This document shows positions 1 to 6,838 of a DNA stretch of 10,391 nucleotides, piece after piece. The position numbers and the translations under genes are program-made. The notes beneath the pieces were generated by a model. The model was not told the DNA's origin, searched no databases, and saw nothing but the letters and a program-made list of their open reading frames with translations. Source of the stretch: Bacillota bacterium (GTDB lineage: Bacteria; Bacillota; Dethiobacteria; SKNC01); contig SKLX01000113.1 in the NCBI GenBank assembly GCA_007121375.1, positions 1 through 10,391 on the forward strand. Direction: 5' to 3'. Position 1 is the first letter of the stretch. Each line of letters begins with the position of its first letter.

Positions 1-39
1 CAATATGACATAAAATGAAGCCAGGAGGTTTTGTAAACT

Positions 40-1392
40 ATGAATGCTGGGATACAGGATATTATCCGTTCTTTTACCGACTTTGTAGAAGTTGTTAACC
101 AGCTGGTATGGGGAATACCCTTGATACTAATGATTCTGGGAACAGGGGTATATCTTACTTACCGCATGGGGTTTTTACAGGTTACCAGGAGCAGAAGTAT
201 TATTAAAATCGTTTATTCCGGTTTCATACAAAGGAGGGGAGAAGGAGATATTTCTCCCTTCCAGGCCTTAACCACTGCCCTGGCAGCTACAGTAGGTACA
301 GGCAATATCGCCGGGGTAGCTACGGCTATTTCCCTGGGGGGAGCGGGGGCCATGTTCTGGATGTGGTTTTCCGCCTTTTTTGGCATGATAACCAAGTACT
401 GCGAGATAGTCCTGGCTGTCCACTACCGGAAACAAAAGAAGGAAGGAGTAGCAGGAGGCCCCATGTATTTTATCCAGGAGGGCCTTAAAAATAGGCCCCT
501 GGCATGGGCCTTTGCCCTCTTCGGGTCTATGGCTGCCTTTGGGATAGGCAATATGGTTCAGGCTAATTCGGTGGCAGACGCCGTGGGGGAAACCATGGGC
601 ATCCCCCCTCTTGTAACAGGATTAATCCTGGCGGTCCTGGCGGCCCTGGTAATACTGGGAGGCATTAGAAGGATTGGCGCCATAACAGAAAAGTTGGTAC
701 CCTTTATGGCTGTTCTTTATATCCTGGGAGCCCTGGCAATTCTTGTTTTTCACCGAACCTTGATCCCGGGGGCCCTGGCCAGCATTTTTTCTTTAGCCTT
801 TACAGGGGAAGCAGCTACAGGAGGATTTGTGGGGGTTGGAGTCAGGGAAGCGGTGCGTTTTGGGGTGGCCAGAGGTATTTTTACCAATGAAGCCGGCCTG
901 GGAAGCGCTTCCATTGCCCATGCTTCTGCCAGGTCAGAACATCCTGTACAGCAGGGCGTATGGGGAATTGTTGAAGTATTTGTGGATACCCTGCTAATCT
1001 GTACCTTTACCGCCCTGGTAATCCTGGTTACGGGTGCCCTGGATTCAGGATTAGAGGGAGCTGCCCTCACGGCGGAAGCTTTTAACCGGGGACTTCCGGG
1101 ATCGGGAGGATTAATTGTATCGGTAGGGCTGGTATTCTTTTCCTTTACTACCCTTTTGGCCTGGTCCTTTTACGGGGAGAAGTGTTTTGAATTTCTTTTT
1201 GGAACAGGGGCTTCTATCCGTTACCGTCAGCTGTGGATCCCCTTCATAGTAATAGGAGCCGTGGGAGGCTTAAGAGGGATTTGGACCCTGGCAGATACCT
1301 TGAACGGCCTTATGGCCTTACCCAATCTTATAGGGTTGGTAGGTTTAAGCGGCCTGGTGGTCCGTTTGACCAGGGACTTTTTCCGGGACTAA
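40..1392 (+). CDS. Sodium:alanine (AGCS family) amino-acid symporter
   Basis: This is a 450-residue integral membrane carrier of the alanine/glycine:cation symporter family (AgcS, AlsT and DagA are relatives). The family imports small neutral amino acids, typically alanine or glycine, with Na+ or H+. Visible family marks are the glycine-rich ATVGTGNIAGVATAI stretch (about residues 83-97), GGPMYFI (139-145) and FTNEAGLGSASIAHA (281-295). Roughly ten hydrophobic segments are spread along the chain, and the length is normal for the family. The ATG is preceded by AGGAGG at 23-28, 11 bases upstream. An in-frame TTG nearby is not possible because TTG at 31 is followed directly by TAA. It lies 119 bases before cdaA on the same strand with no terminator seen between. 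The exact substrate and coupling ion cannot be read from the sequence. The family call is very secure, a role in supplying alanine for peptidoglycan is inference, and its own promoter lies outside the window. Confidence 0.95.
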   Translation: MNAGIQDIIRSFTDFVEVVNQLVWGIPLILMILGTGVYLTYRMGFLQVTRSRSIIKIVYSGFIQRRGEGDISPFQALTTALAATVGTGNIAGVATAISLGGAGAMFWMWFSAFFGMITKYCEIVLAVHYRKQKKEGVAGGPMYFIQEGLKNRPLAWAFALFGSMAAFGIGNMVQANSVADAVGETMGIPPLVTGLILAVLAALVILGGIRRIGAITEKLVPFMAVLYILGALAILVFHRTLIPGALASIFSLAFTGEAATGGFVGVGVREAVRFGVARGIFTNEAGLGSASIAHASARSEHPVQQGVWGIVEVFVDTLLICTFTALVILVTGALDSGLEGAALTAEAFNRGLPGSGGLIVSVGLVFFSFTTLLAWSFYGEKCFEFLFGTGASIRYRQLWIPFIVIGAVGGLRGIWTLADTLNGLMALPNLIGLVGLSGLVVRLTRDFFRD

Positions 1393-1511
1393 ATATTATA
1401 ATATCTCTATTTTTGTTTGTATTTCAGAAAAAGTTTAGGAGAAGGGAGAAGGTTTTTGCCCAGGATGGTAGAATTTAATAAATAAAGTCATTAACGGGGG
1501 TCAAAATAATA

Positions 1512-2333
1512 ATGTGGGATCAGCTCCAAAACATTATTTTACAGTTTGGCTGGCGGGATGCCCTGGACATTTCTTTACTTGCATTAATTTTTTACAAGCT
1601 TATTATCCTCGTGAGGGGAACCAGGGCTATACAGCTTTTAAAAGGATTGATGCTCCTTCTTATTGCCACAATTGGAGTGAGGCAGCTGGGACTTACAGCC
1701 ATAGACTGGCTATTACGCCAGGTTATGACCATAGGTTTAATTGCCATTCCCATTGTTTTCCAGCCGGAATTAAGGAGAGGGCTGGAACAGTTGGGAAGGG
1801 GGAAAATGTTTGTAAGGACCTCTTACCTCTATAGAGAAAAGGATTTACAGGAAATTATAGGGGAGTTAATTAAGGCTATCCAGGTCTTGGTAAAAAACCG
1901 CATCGGAGCCTTGATAATAATGGAAAGGGAAACAGGGATCAATGAATTTATAGAGACGGGTATACGCATGGAAAGCCATGTTTCGGCGGAACTCCTTATT
2001 AATATATTCATGCCTCGCACTCCTCTTCATGATGGAGCGGTAATAATCAAGGGCAGCAGGGTAATGGCAGCCGGCTGTTATCTACCTCTGACAGAGAATC
2101 CTCACCTGAGCAAGGAACTGGGGACCAGGCACCGGGCGGCTATTGGCATATCTGAAAATTCCGATGCTGTGGCCATTGTGGTGTCCGAGGAAACAGGGGC
2201 CATTTCCCTGGCTAACAACGGAAAGCTTACCCGTTACCTGGACTACAAAACCCTGGAGAAAATGCTCTTTAACCTGTTTAAACCCCCATCTGAATCAACA
2301 CCCTTCTGGCAGTGGAGGTCTTCCGATGATTGA
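1512..2333 (+). CDS. cdaA: Diadenylate cyclase CdaA (c-di-AMP synthase)
   Basis: CdaA condenses two ATP molecules into the essential second messenger c-di-AMP, which controls potassium, osmolyte and cell-wall homeostasis in Bacillota. The 273-residue product has the usual layout: about three N-terminal membrane segments (near residues 19-34, 41-58 and 70-84), then a cytoplasmic DAC (DisA_N) domain from about 100 to 240. The catalytic DGA motif is at 174-176 (in PLHDGAVIIKG) and the RHR motif at 206-208 (in GTRHRAAIG). FQPELRRGLEQLGRG at 83-97 is also typical of this family. The start ATG has only a weak G-rich ribosome binding site (GGGGG at 1496-1500, 11 bases upstream), unlike its neighbours, but MWDQLQ fits the family N-terminus. 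The gene overlaps cdaR by 8 bases, so translational coupling is likely. In characterised relatives the activity is modulated by CdaR and GlmM, both encoded next. Confidence 0.97.
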   Translation: MWDQLQNIILQFGWRDALDISLLALIFYKLIILVRGTRAIQLLKGLMLLLIATIGVRQLGLTAIDWLLRQVMTIGLIAIPIVFQPELRRGLEQLGRGKMFVRTSYLYREKDLQEIIGELIKAIQVLVKNRIGALIIMERETGINEFIETGIRMESHVSAELLINIFMPRTPLHDGAVIIKGSRVMAAGCYLPLTENPHLSKELGTRHRAAIGISENSDAVAIVVSEETGAISLANNGKLTRYLDYKTLEKMLFNLFKPPSESTPFWQWRSSDD

Positions 2334-3285
2334 TAGACTGTTACAAAATAATACGGCGGTGAAGATCCTTTCCATAATCCTGGCCTTCATTCTCTGGCTT
2401 TACATTGCCGGGGATACCACAGGTGCCCCTGGTTTTGATCTAACCAGGGATTTTATTAGAGGGGTAACTGTAGAAACATACAACCTGGCTGGGAACCTTG
2501 AAATTGCGGATATGGTAGAGGAAGTGGATGTAGCGGTGCAGGGGCCATCAGAGAGACTGGTTGGACTGACTCCCGATGATCTAGAGATATATGTAGACCT
2601 GGGGGAATTAAGGGGAGGCGAGCATCAAGTAAAGGTTAGAGGCAATGCTCCCTATGGGGTTGAAATAGAGAATATTTATCCTTCCCAGATACAGGTAGTC
2701 ATTGATGAAATTATAACCCGTCAAATGGAGGTTACTCCCCAGCTGGAAGGTGAGCCTGTTGAAGGTTATGTAATTTCAGATGTCCAGGTGGAACCTGAGA
2801 CTATTCTTCTGGAAGGGGCCAGTAGAATACTGGTTAACGTAGAGGAGCTATGGGCGGTAGTTAATATTTCGGAGATAGAGGAAGATTCAGATTTAACGGT
2901 ACCCCTTAAACCGGTGGATGATACGGGAGAAGAGATTACAGGCCTTGAAATAACTCCCAGTGAGGTGGAAGTGTTTGTAAGTGTTGATTACTTAGAGAAG
3001 GAAGTGCCCTTTGAGAAGGAAGTTCCCGTGGAAGTAAATATAGAAGGTGAGCTTCCTGAAGGACTGGAAATTAAAAGTATAGAAGTTGAACCGGAAAGGG
3101 TAGTTCTTTTAGGTGATGAAGAATTGTTAGAAGAAGTTAATAAGGTGAAGACTGCTGTCCTGGACCTTTCAGATAAAGAGGAGACCTTTTCCCAGGAAAT
3201 AGAACTGGAAGTTCTCCAGGGGACAAGCCTGGAAATAGAACCCCGGGCTTCAGTTATGGTAGTAATTGGACCTGTTGAAGAATAG
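2326..3285 (+). CDS. cdaR: CdaR, YbbR-domain regulator of CdaA
   Basis: This is a 319-residue YbbR-repeat protein, the membrane partner of CdaA. It has one N-terminal transmembrane helix (about residues 11-28, AVKILSIILAFILWLYIA) followed by an acidic, Glu/Val-rich extracytoplasmic part. That part can be divided into three YbbR-like repeats, at about 42-126, 133-219 and 226-314, with recurring ends such as PSQIQVVID and PSEVEVFVS. The well-studied Bacillus subtilis protein is longer, with four repeats as I recall. The chosen ATG has GGAGG at 2314-2318 with 7-base spacing, and the transmembrane helix starts directly after it. The open frame extends further upstream into cdaA, but that part is only cdaA sequence read in another frame. 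The start lies inside the last codons of cdaA (ATG at 2326, cdaA stop at 2331-2333). In other Bacillota CdaR binds CdaA and adjusts c-di-AMP output; what it senses outside the cell is not settled. Confidence 0.93.
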   Translation: MIDRLLQNNTAVKILSIILAFILWLYIAGDTTGAPGFDLTRDFIRGVTVETYNLAGNLEIADMVEEVDVAVQGPSERLVGLTPDDLEIYVDLGELRGGEHQVKVRGNAPYGVEIENIYPSQIQVVIDEIITRQMEVTPQLEGEPVEGYVISDVQVEPETILLEGASRILVNVEELWAVVNISEIEEDSDLTVPLKPVDDTGEEITGLEITPSEVEVFVSVDYLEKEVPFEKEVPVEVNIEGELPEGLEIKSIEVEPERVVLLGDEELLEEVNKVKTAVLDLSDKEETFSQEIELEVLQGTSLEIEPRASVMVVIGPVEE

Positions 3286-3311
3286 TTATTTATGGTAAAA
3301 TTGATGGTATT

Positions 3312-3319
3312 GGAGGAGG
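3312..3319 (+). promoter_or_regulatory. Ribosome binding site of glmM (decides start)
   Basis: GGAGGAGG lies ahead of two possible in-frame starts: TTG at 3324 (4 bases after the run) and ATG at 3330 (10 bases after). The ATG gives the N-terminus MGQLFGTDGIRG, which matches the usual GlmM beginning, and the spacing suits it better. It is therefore preferred. Confidence 0.7.
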
Positions 3320-3329
3320 TTTTTTGAAT

Positions 3330-4670
3330 ATGGGGCAGCTTTTTGGAACTGATGGAATCAGGGGTGAGGCAAACAGGGATTTAACCCCTGACCTGGCTTT
3401 AAATATTTCTCGTATCGGTGCTTATTTACTGGCTGAAAATAATGAAAAGGCTTCTCTGGTGGTGGGGCGGGATACCCGGTTATCGGGGGACATGCTGGAA
3501 GGCGCTATAATATCTGGCATTACTTCCCTGGGTATAGATGTTCACCTGGCAGGAATAATTTCTACCCCTGGTGTGCCCTTTTTAATCAGGGAGCTGAAAG
3601 CCCAGGGAGGTATCATGATATCTGCCTCCCACAATCCTGTGGAGGATAATGGTATAAAATTTTTTGATTCCAAGGGGTTAAAACTTTCTGATGAACTGGA
3701 AGAAAAAATAGAAGAGTATTATTTCCAGGGGAAAAATAACCTACCCCGGCCAGGAGGTGACAGGGTAGGCAGGACTCATAAAATTGATGACGCCTCCTTT
3801 CGCTATATTGATTTTCTTAAAGGGACCTTTGGTGGGGATCTTAAGGGGTTAAAGGTGGTAGTGGATTGTGCCAACGGTGCCCTTTATCATATTGCTCCCT
3901 TTTTATTCGAAGAATTAGGAGCTACTGTGATTTCCCTTCACAACTGTCCCGATGGAGAAAGGATAAATGTAGAATGTGGTTCTACCCACCCGGAGATGGT
4001 CCGGGAAGCCCTTCTGCAACATGGAGCACATGCTGGTTTTACCTTTGATGGTGATGGGGACAGGCTAATTGCAGTAGATGAAAAGGGAAATATTGTAGAC
4101 GGGGACCAGATCATGATTATTTGCGGTAACTATTTAAAGGAGAGGGGGGCCTTGCAAAAGGATACCATTGTGGCAACAGTAATGAGCAACCTGGGTATGG
4201 ACCTGGCAGCCCAACGCCTGGGATTAAATATTAAAAGGACCAGGGTTGGTGACAGGTATGTTTTAGAGACCATGCTTAGAGAAGGTTATAATTTCGGTGG
4301 AGAGCAATCGGGCCATATTATATTCCTGAACCACAATACTACGGGGGATGGTGCTTTAACAGCCCTGAACCTGGCAAAAGTTATAACCAGTACTGAAAAA
4401 CCCCTTTCCCAGCTGGCAGAACTTATGGAAAGGCTTCCCCAGGTATTAAAAAATGCCCGGGTTAAAAGCAATAAAGAAGTTTTCGGAAATGAAAGGATAC
4501 AGGAGGCCATAAAAAAGGTAGAGGATAAACTGGGAGAAAAGGGGAGAGTCCTGGTCAGGCCTTCGGGGACAGAACCTTTAGTCCGGGTCATGCTGGAAGG
4601 ACCGAATGAAGAAGAACTGCATATAATGGCCAGTGAGATAACTAAAGTTATTGAAGAAGAATTGAGCTAA
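3330..4670 (+). CDS. glmM: Phosphoglucosamine mutase GlmM
   Basis: GlmM interconverts glucosamine-6-phosphate and glucosamine-1-phosphate in the cytoplasm, the step between GlmS and GlmU on the way to UDP-GlcNAc. The 446-residue product has the full alpha-D-phosphohexomutase layout. LFGTDGIRG opens the chain (4-12). The phosphoserine loop is at 97-103 (ISASHNP, catalytic Ser100). The Mg2+-binding DGDGDR is at 240-245. The sugar-specificity loop GEQSGH is at 324-329, and the C-terminal phosphate-binding RPSGTEP is at 410-416. The length is normal for the family and no key residue is missing. The GEQSGH loop and the sequence around Ser100 favour GlmM over phosphoglucomutase or phosphomannomutase. 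It sits 44 bases after cdaR, and glmS follows with no terminator. In Lactococcus, Bacillus and Staphylococcus GlmM also binds CdaA and lowers c-di-AMP synthesis, which explains the gene cluster. A TTG two codons upstream is a weaker alternative start. Confidence 0.97.
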   Translation: MGQLFGTDGIRGEANRDLTPDLALNISRIGAYLLAENNEKASLVVGRDTRLSGDMLEGAIISGITSLGIDVHLAGIISTPGVPFLIRELKAQGGIMISASHNPVEDNGIKFFDSKGLKLSDELEEKIEEYYFQGKNNLPRPGGDRVGRTHKIDDASFRYIDFLKGTFGGDLKGLKVVVDCANGALYHIAPFLFEELGATVISLHNCPDGERINVECGSTHPEMVREALLQHGAHAGFTFDGDGDRLIAVDEKGNIVDGDQIMIICGNYLKERGALQKDTIVATVMSNLGMDLAAQRLGLNIKRTRVGDRYVLETMLREGYNFGGEQSGHIIFLNHNTTGDGALTALNLAKVITSTEKPLSQLAELMERLPQVLKNARVKSNKEVFGNERIQEAIKKVEDKLGEKGRVLVRPSGTEPLVRVMLEGPNEEELHIMASEITKVIEEELS

Positions 4671-4728
4671 AAATTTGAAAGAAAGCCTGGAAGGGAGGAG
4701 GTGTTAATAGAAAAACTGGGGTTTTAAA

Positions 4729-4873
4729 AGCGCCAGGACATATTAATACATAATATGTTGACGAGGAGGAGGTTTATCGAGTTATCGGCGGATGCCTCCC
4801 GGTTGGACCACGACCGTCAAAGATTCTTGAAAACTGGTAAGCAATTACCGGGACAAAAGGGATCAGGTGGTGG
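4729..4873 (+). promoter_or_regulatory. glmS: glmS ribozyme (GlcN6P-activated self-cleaving riboswitch)
   Basis: The 5' part of the glmS leader folds as a glmS ribozyme. GlcN6P binds as a cofactor and triggers self-cleavage, expected between A4729 and G4730. The downstream glmS mRNA is then degraded, giving end-product feedback. Helices visible by eye are: P1, 4738-4745 with 4751-4758 (8 perfect pairs, 5-base loop); the P2.2 pseudoknot, CGCC 4731-4734 with GGCG 4787-4790; P2.1, GGAGG 4768-4772 with CCTCC 4795-4799; P3, ACCAC 4807-4811 with GTGGT 4867-4871; and a P4 arm, 4822-4828 with 4858-4864. The P4 arm carries a second stem, 4834-4840 with 4845-4851, closed by a GCAA tetraloop. Near-invariant core stretches are present: TTGACGAGG, GGTTTATCGAG, ATCGGCGGATGCC and GACCGTCAA. 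Its position directly before glmS confirms the call. The outer 3' limit is approximate. Confidence 0.95.
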
Positions 4874-4928
4874 AATTTAATTAATTGAGAATTTAGATAA
4901 ACTTAGATATATGGAGGTAAAGAGTGAT

Positions 4929-6761
4929 ATGTGTGGTATAGTAGGTTACATTGGATACAATGAGGCCTATCCCATTTTGATAGAAGGATTAAAGAAACTG
5001 GAATACAGGGGGTATGATTCAGCAGGAATCGCTCTTTTTGAAAAGGAAAAAATAGATATAATTAAAACTGTTGGCAGACTGGAAAAATTAGAGGAAATAG
5101 CAGATGGAAACTCACCTTCCTGTCAAGTGGGCATAGGTCATACCAGGTGGGCGACTCACGGTCGTCCATCAGATGAAAACTCCCATCCCCACCGGGGATG
5201 CAACGGTGATTTTGCCGTGGTTCATAACGGAATTATAGAAAATTATCAGAAATTGAAGGATTGGCTTATTAAAGAAGGGCATGTGTTTTCTTCGGAAACG
5301 GATACGGAGGTTCTCCCCCATCTGATAGAGCATTTTTACCAGGGAGAACTGCTAACCGCTGTAAGGGAAGCCATATCCCGGGTGGAGGGTTCCTATGCTA
5401 TGGCGGTAATGTGCTTCCGGGAACCTGATAAAATAGTCTGCATAAGAAAAGACAGCCCTCTGGTTATTGGGATAGGTAAAGATGAAAAGTATATTGCTTC
5501 TGATATTCCCGCCCTGCTGGCCTATACCAGGGATACCTACATCCTTGATGACGGGGAAATTGCCCTGGTGGAAAGAAACGGGGTAAAGGTATTTAATGGT
5601 AATGGGGAAGCTATTAACAAGGAGATATTTAAGGTAGACTGGGACCAAGAGGCGGCCGAAAAAGGCGGTTTTGACCATTTTATGCTGAAGGAAATTTATG
5701 AACAGCCTTCCGCTATAAAAGAAACCCTGGAAGGACGCATTGACCTGGATAAAGATGAGGTAAAACTTAAAGAAATTTCCCTTACCCGGGAGGAAGTCCA
5801 GGGTTTAAGCAAGATAATTATTGTGGCTTGCGGTACAGCTTATCATGCAGGCCTGGTAGGCAAGTTTGCCCTGGAGAAAACCACCCGGGTTCCCGTGGAG
5901 GTGGAACTGGCCTCGGAGTATCGTTACCGGAATCCCATCATAGAGCCGGGGAAAAACCTGGTTATAGTAATAAGCCAGTCGGGAGAGACGGCAGATACCC
6001 TGGCAGCCCTGCGGATATCTAAAAACTTGGGGGCTTCTATCCTGGCCGTTACCAATGTAATTGGCAGCTCGGTAGCTCGGGAGGCAGACTCGGTATTTTA
6101 CACCAAGGCAGGCCCGGAGATTGCGGTGGCTTCCACCAAGGCCTATATAACCCAGCTGATAGCCATGTACCTTATAGGCCTTTATCTGGGGCAGCTCCGG
6201 GAAACCATGGCTCCGGGAGAAGTAAAGGAAATCCTGGATGGACTTCGATGTGTGCCCAACCAGGTGGAATCCATTCTGGCCAGCGTGGAGGAAGTGGAGG
6301 AATTGGCCCGGAAGATAAGCACCCGGGAAAACATGTTTTTCATCGGCCGGGGTCTGGATTATGCCGTAGCCCAGGAAGGATCCCTTAAGCTTAAGGAAAT
6401 TTCTTATATACACGCTGAAGCCTATGCCGCCGGGGAACTTAAACATGGAACCCTGGCCCTGGTTACAGAGGGTGTTCCCGTAGTAGCCGTGGTAACCCAG
6501 AGGCATGTTTACGATAAGACCCTGAGTAACATTAAAGAAGTCAGCGCCCGGGATGCTTACGTGATTGCCCTTGCTCTTAAAGGGGATGAAGAAATAAATA
6601 AGGTTGCCGACGAAGTACTTTACGTCCCTCAAAACCTTGATTTTCTCATGCCCCTGTTGACGGTAGTACCCCTCCAGCTCCTGGCTTATTATGCAGCCCT
6701 GATCAGGGACTGCGACGTAGATAAGCCCAGGAACCTGGCCAAGAGTGTTACGGTGGAGTAG
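4929..6761 (+). CDS. glmS: Glutamine--fructose-6-phosphate aminotransferase GlmS
   Basis: GlmS converts fructose-6-phosphate and glutamine to glucosamine-6-phosphate and glutamate, the committing step of amino-sugar synthesis for peptidoglycan. The 610-residue product has an N-terminal class II glutamine amidotransferase domain (about 2-220) and two SIS sugar-isomerase domains (about 290-425 and 460-600). The nucleophile is Cys2, exposed after Met removal in MCGIVGYIG. HTRWATHG is at 71-78 and HNGIIENY at 99-106. Isomerase-domain marks include SQSGETADT (349-357), Glu490 in LKLKEISYIHAEAY, His506 in ELKHG and Lys604 in the terminal LAKSVTVE. An ATG six codons earlier is open, but it overlaps the ribosome binding site (GGAGG 4913-4917) and would bury the catalytic cysteine, so 4929 is chosen. 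The gene follows glmM with about 258 bases between, filled by the ribozyme, and is followed by a terminator. No damage is seen. Confidence 0.98.
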   Translation: MCGIVGYIGYNEAYPILIEGLKKLEYRGYDSAGIALFEKEKIDIIKTVGRLEKLEEIADGNSPSCQVGIGHTRWATHGRPSDENSHPHRGCNGDFAVVHNGIIENYQKLKDWLIKEGHVFSSETDTEVLPHLIEHFYQGELLTAVREAISRVEGSYAMAVMCFREPDKIVCIRKDSPLVIGIGKDEKYIASDIPALLAYTRDTYILDDGEIALVERNGVKVFNGNGEAINKEIFKVDWDQEAAEKGGFDHFMLKEIYEQPSAIKETLEGRIDLDKDEVKLKEISLTREEVQGLSKIIIVACGTAYHAGLVGKFALEKTTRVPVEVELASEYRYRNPIIEPGKNLVIVISQSGETADTLAALRISKNLGASILAVTNVIGSSVAREADSVFYTKAGPEIAVASTKAYITQLIAMYLIGLYLGQLRETMAPGEVKEILDGLRCVPNQVESILASVEEVEELARKISTRENMFFIGRGLDYAVAQEGSLKLKEISYIHAEAYAAGELKHGTLALVTEGVPVVAVVTQRHVYDKTLSNIKEVSARDAYVIALALKGDEEINKVADEVLYVPQNLDFLMPLLTVVPLQLLAYYAALIRDCDVDKPRNLAKSVTVE

Positions 6762-6809
6762 GTAAAGCTTACCTATTGTTAAGGTAAGTAAGAAGTTAGA
6801 AATATATAT

Positions 6810-6838
6810 AAACCTGTCTGAAAGACAGGTTTATTTTT
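6810..6838 (+). terminator. Rho-independent terminator of the glmS operon, probably bidirectional
   Basis: A perfect 10-base-pair stem, 6810-6819 with 6823-6832, has a 3-base GAA loop and is followed on the + strand by TTTATTTTT. It lies between the convergent glmS and TPR-protein genes. On the - strand the stem is followed by a weaker AT-rich run (TATATATATTTCT), so it probably stops both transcripts. The - strand gene ends directly at its edge (stop codon 6841-6839). Confidence 0.88.

Noticed and set aside
1397..1402. Exact TATAAT just after the symporter stop codon
   Set aside because: The nearest -35-like hexamer, TTGACC at 1366-1371, is 25 bases away, well outside the usual spacing, in AT-rich DNA.
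1456..1484. Promoter-like TTGCCC and TAAATA (17-base spacer) before cdaA
   Set aside because: The -10 matches consensus at only three of six bases and nothing else supports it. A promoter in 1393-1511 is possible but not assignable.
1465..1485. Six-codon frame MVEFNK before cdaA
   Set aside because: Too short, poor ribosome binding site spacing and no sign of a regulatory structure.
1514..1834. 106-residue + strand frame overlapping the start of cdaA
   Set aside because: It is cdaA read in another frame. The cdaA frame has membrane segments and catalytic motifs; this one has neither.
5805..6632. 275-residue open frame on the - strand inside glmS
   Set aside because: It lies wholly antisense to a well-conserved part of glmS, has no domain signature and no ribosome binding site; it is a shadow frame.
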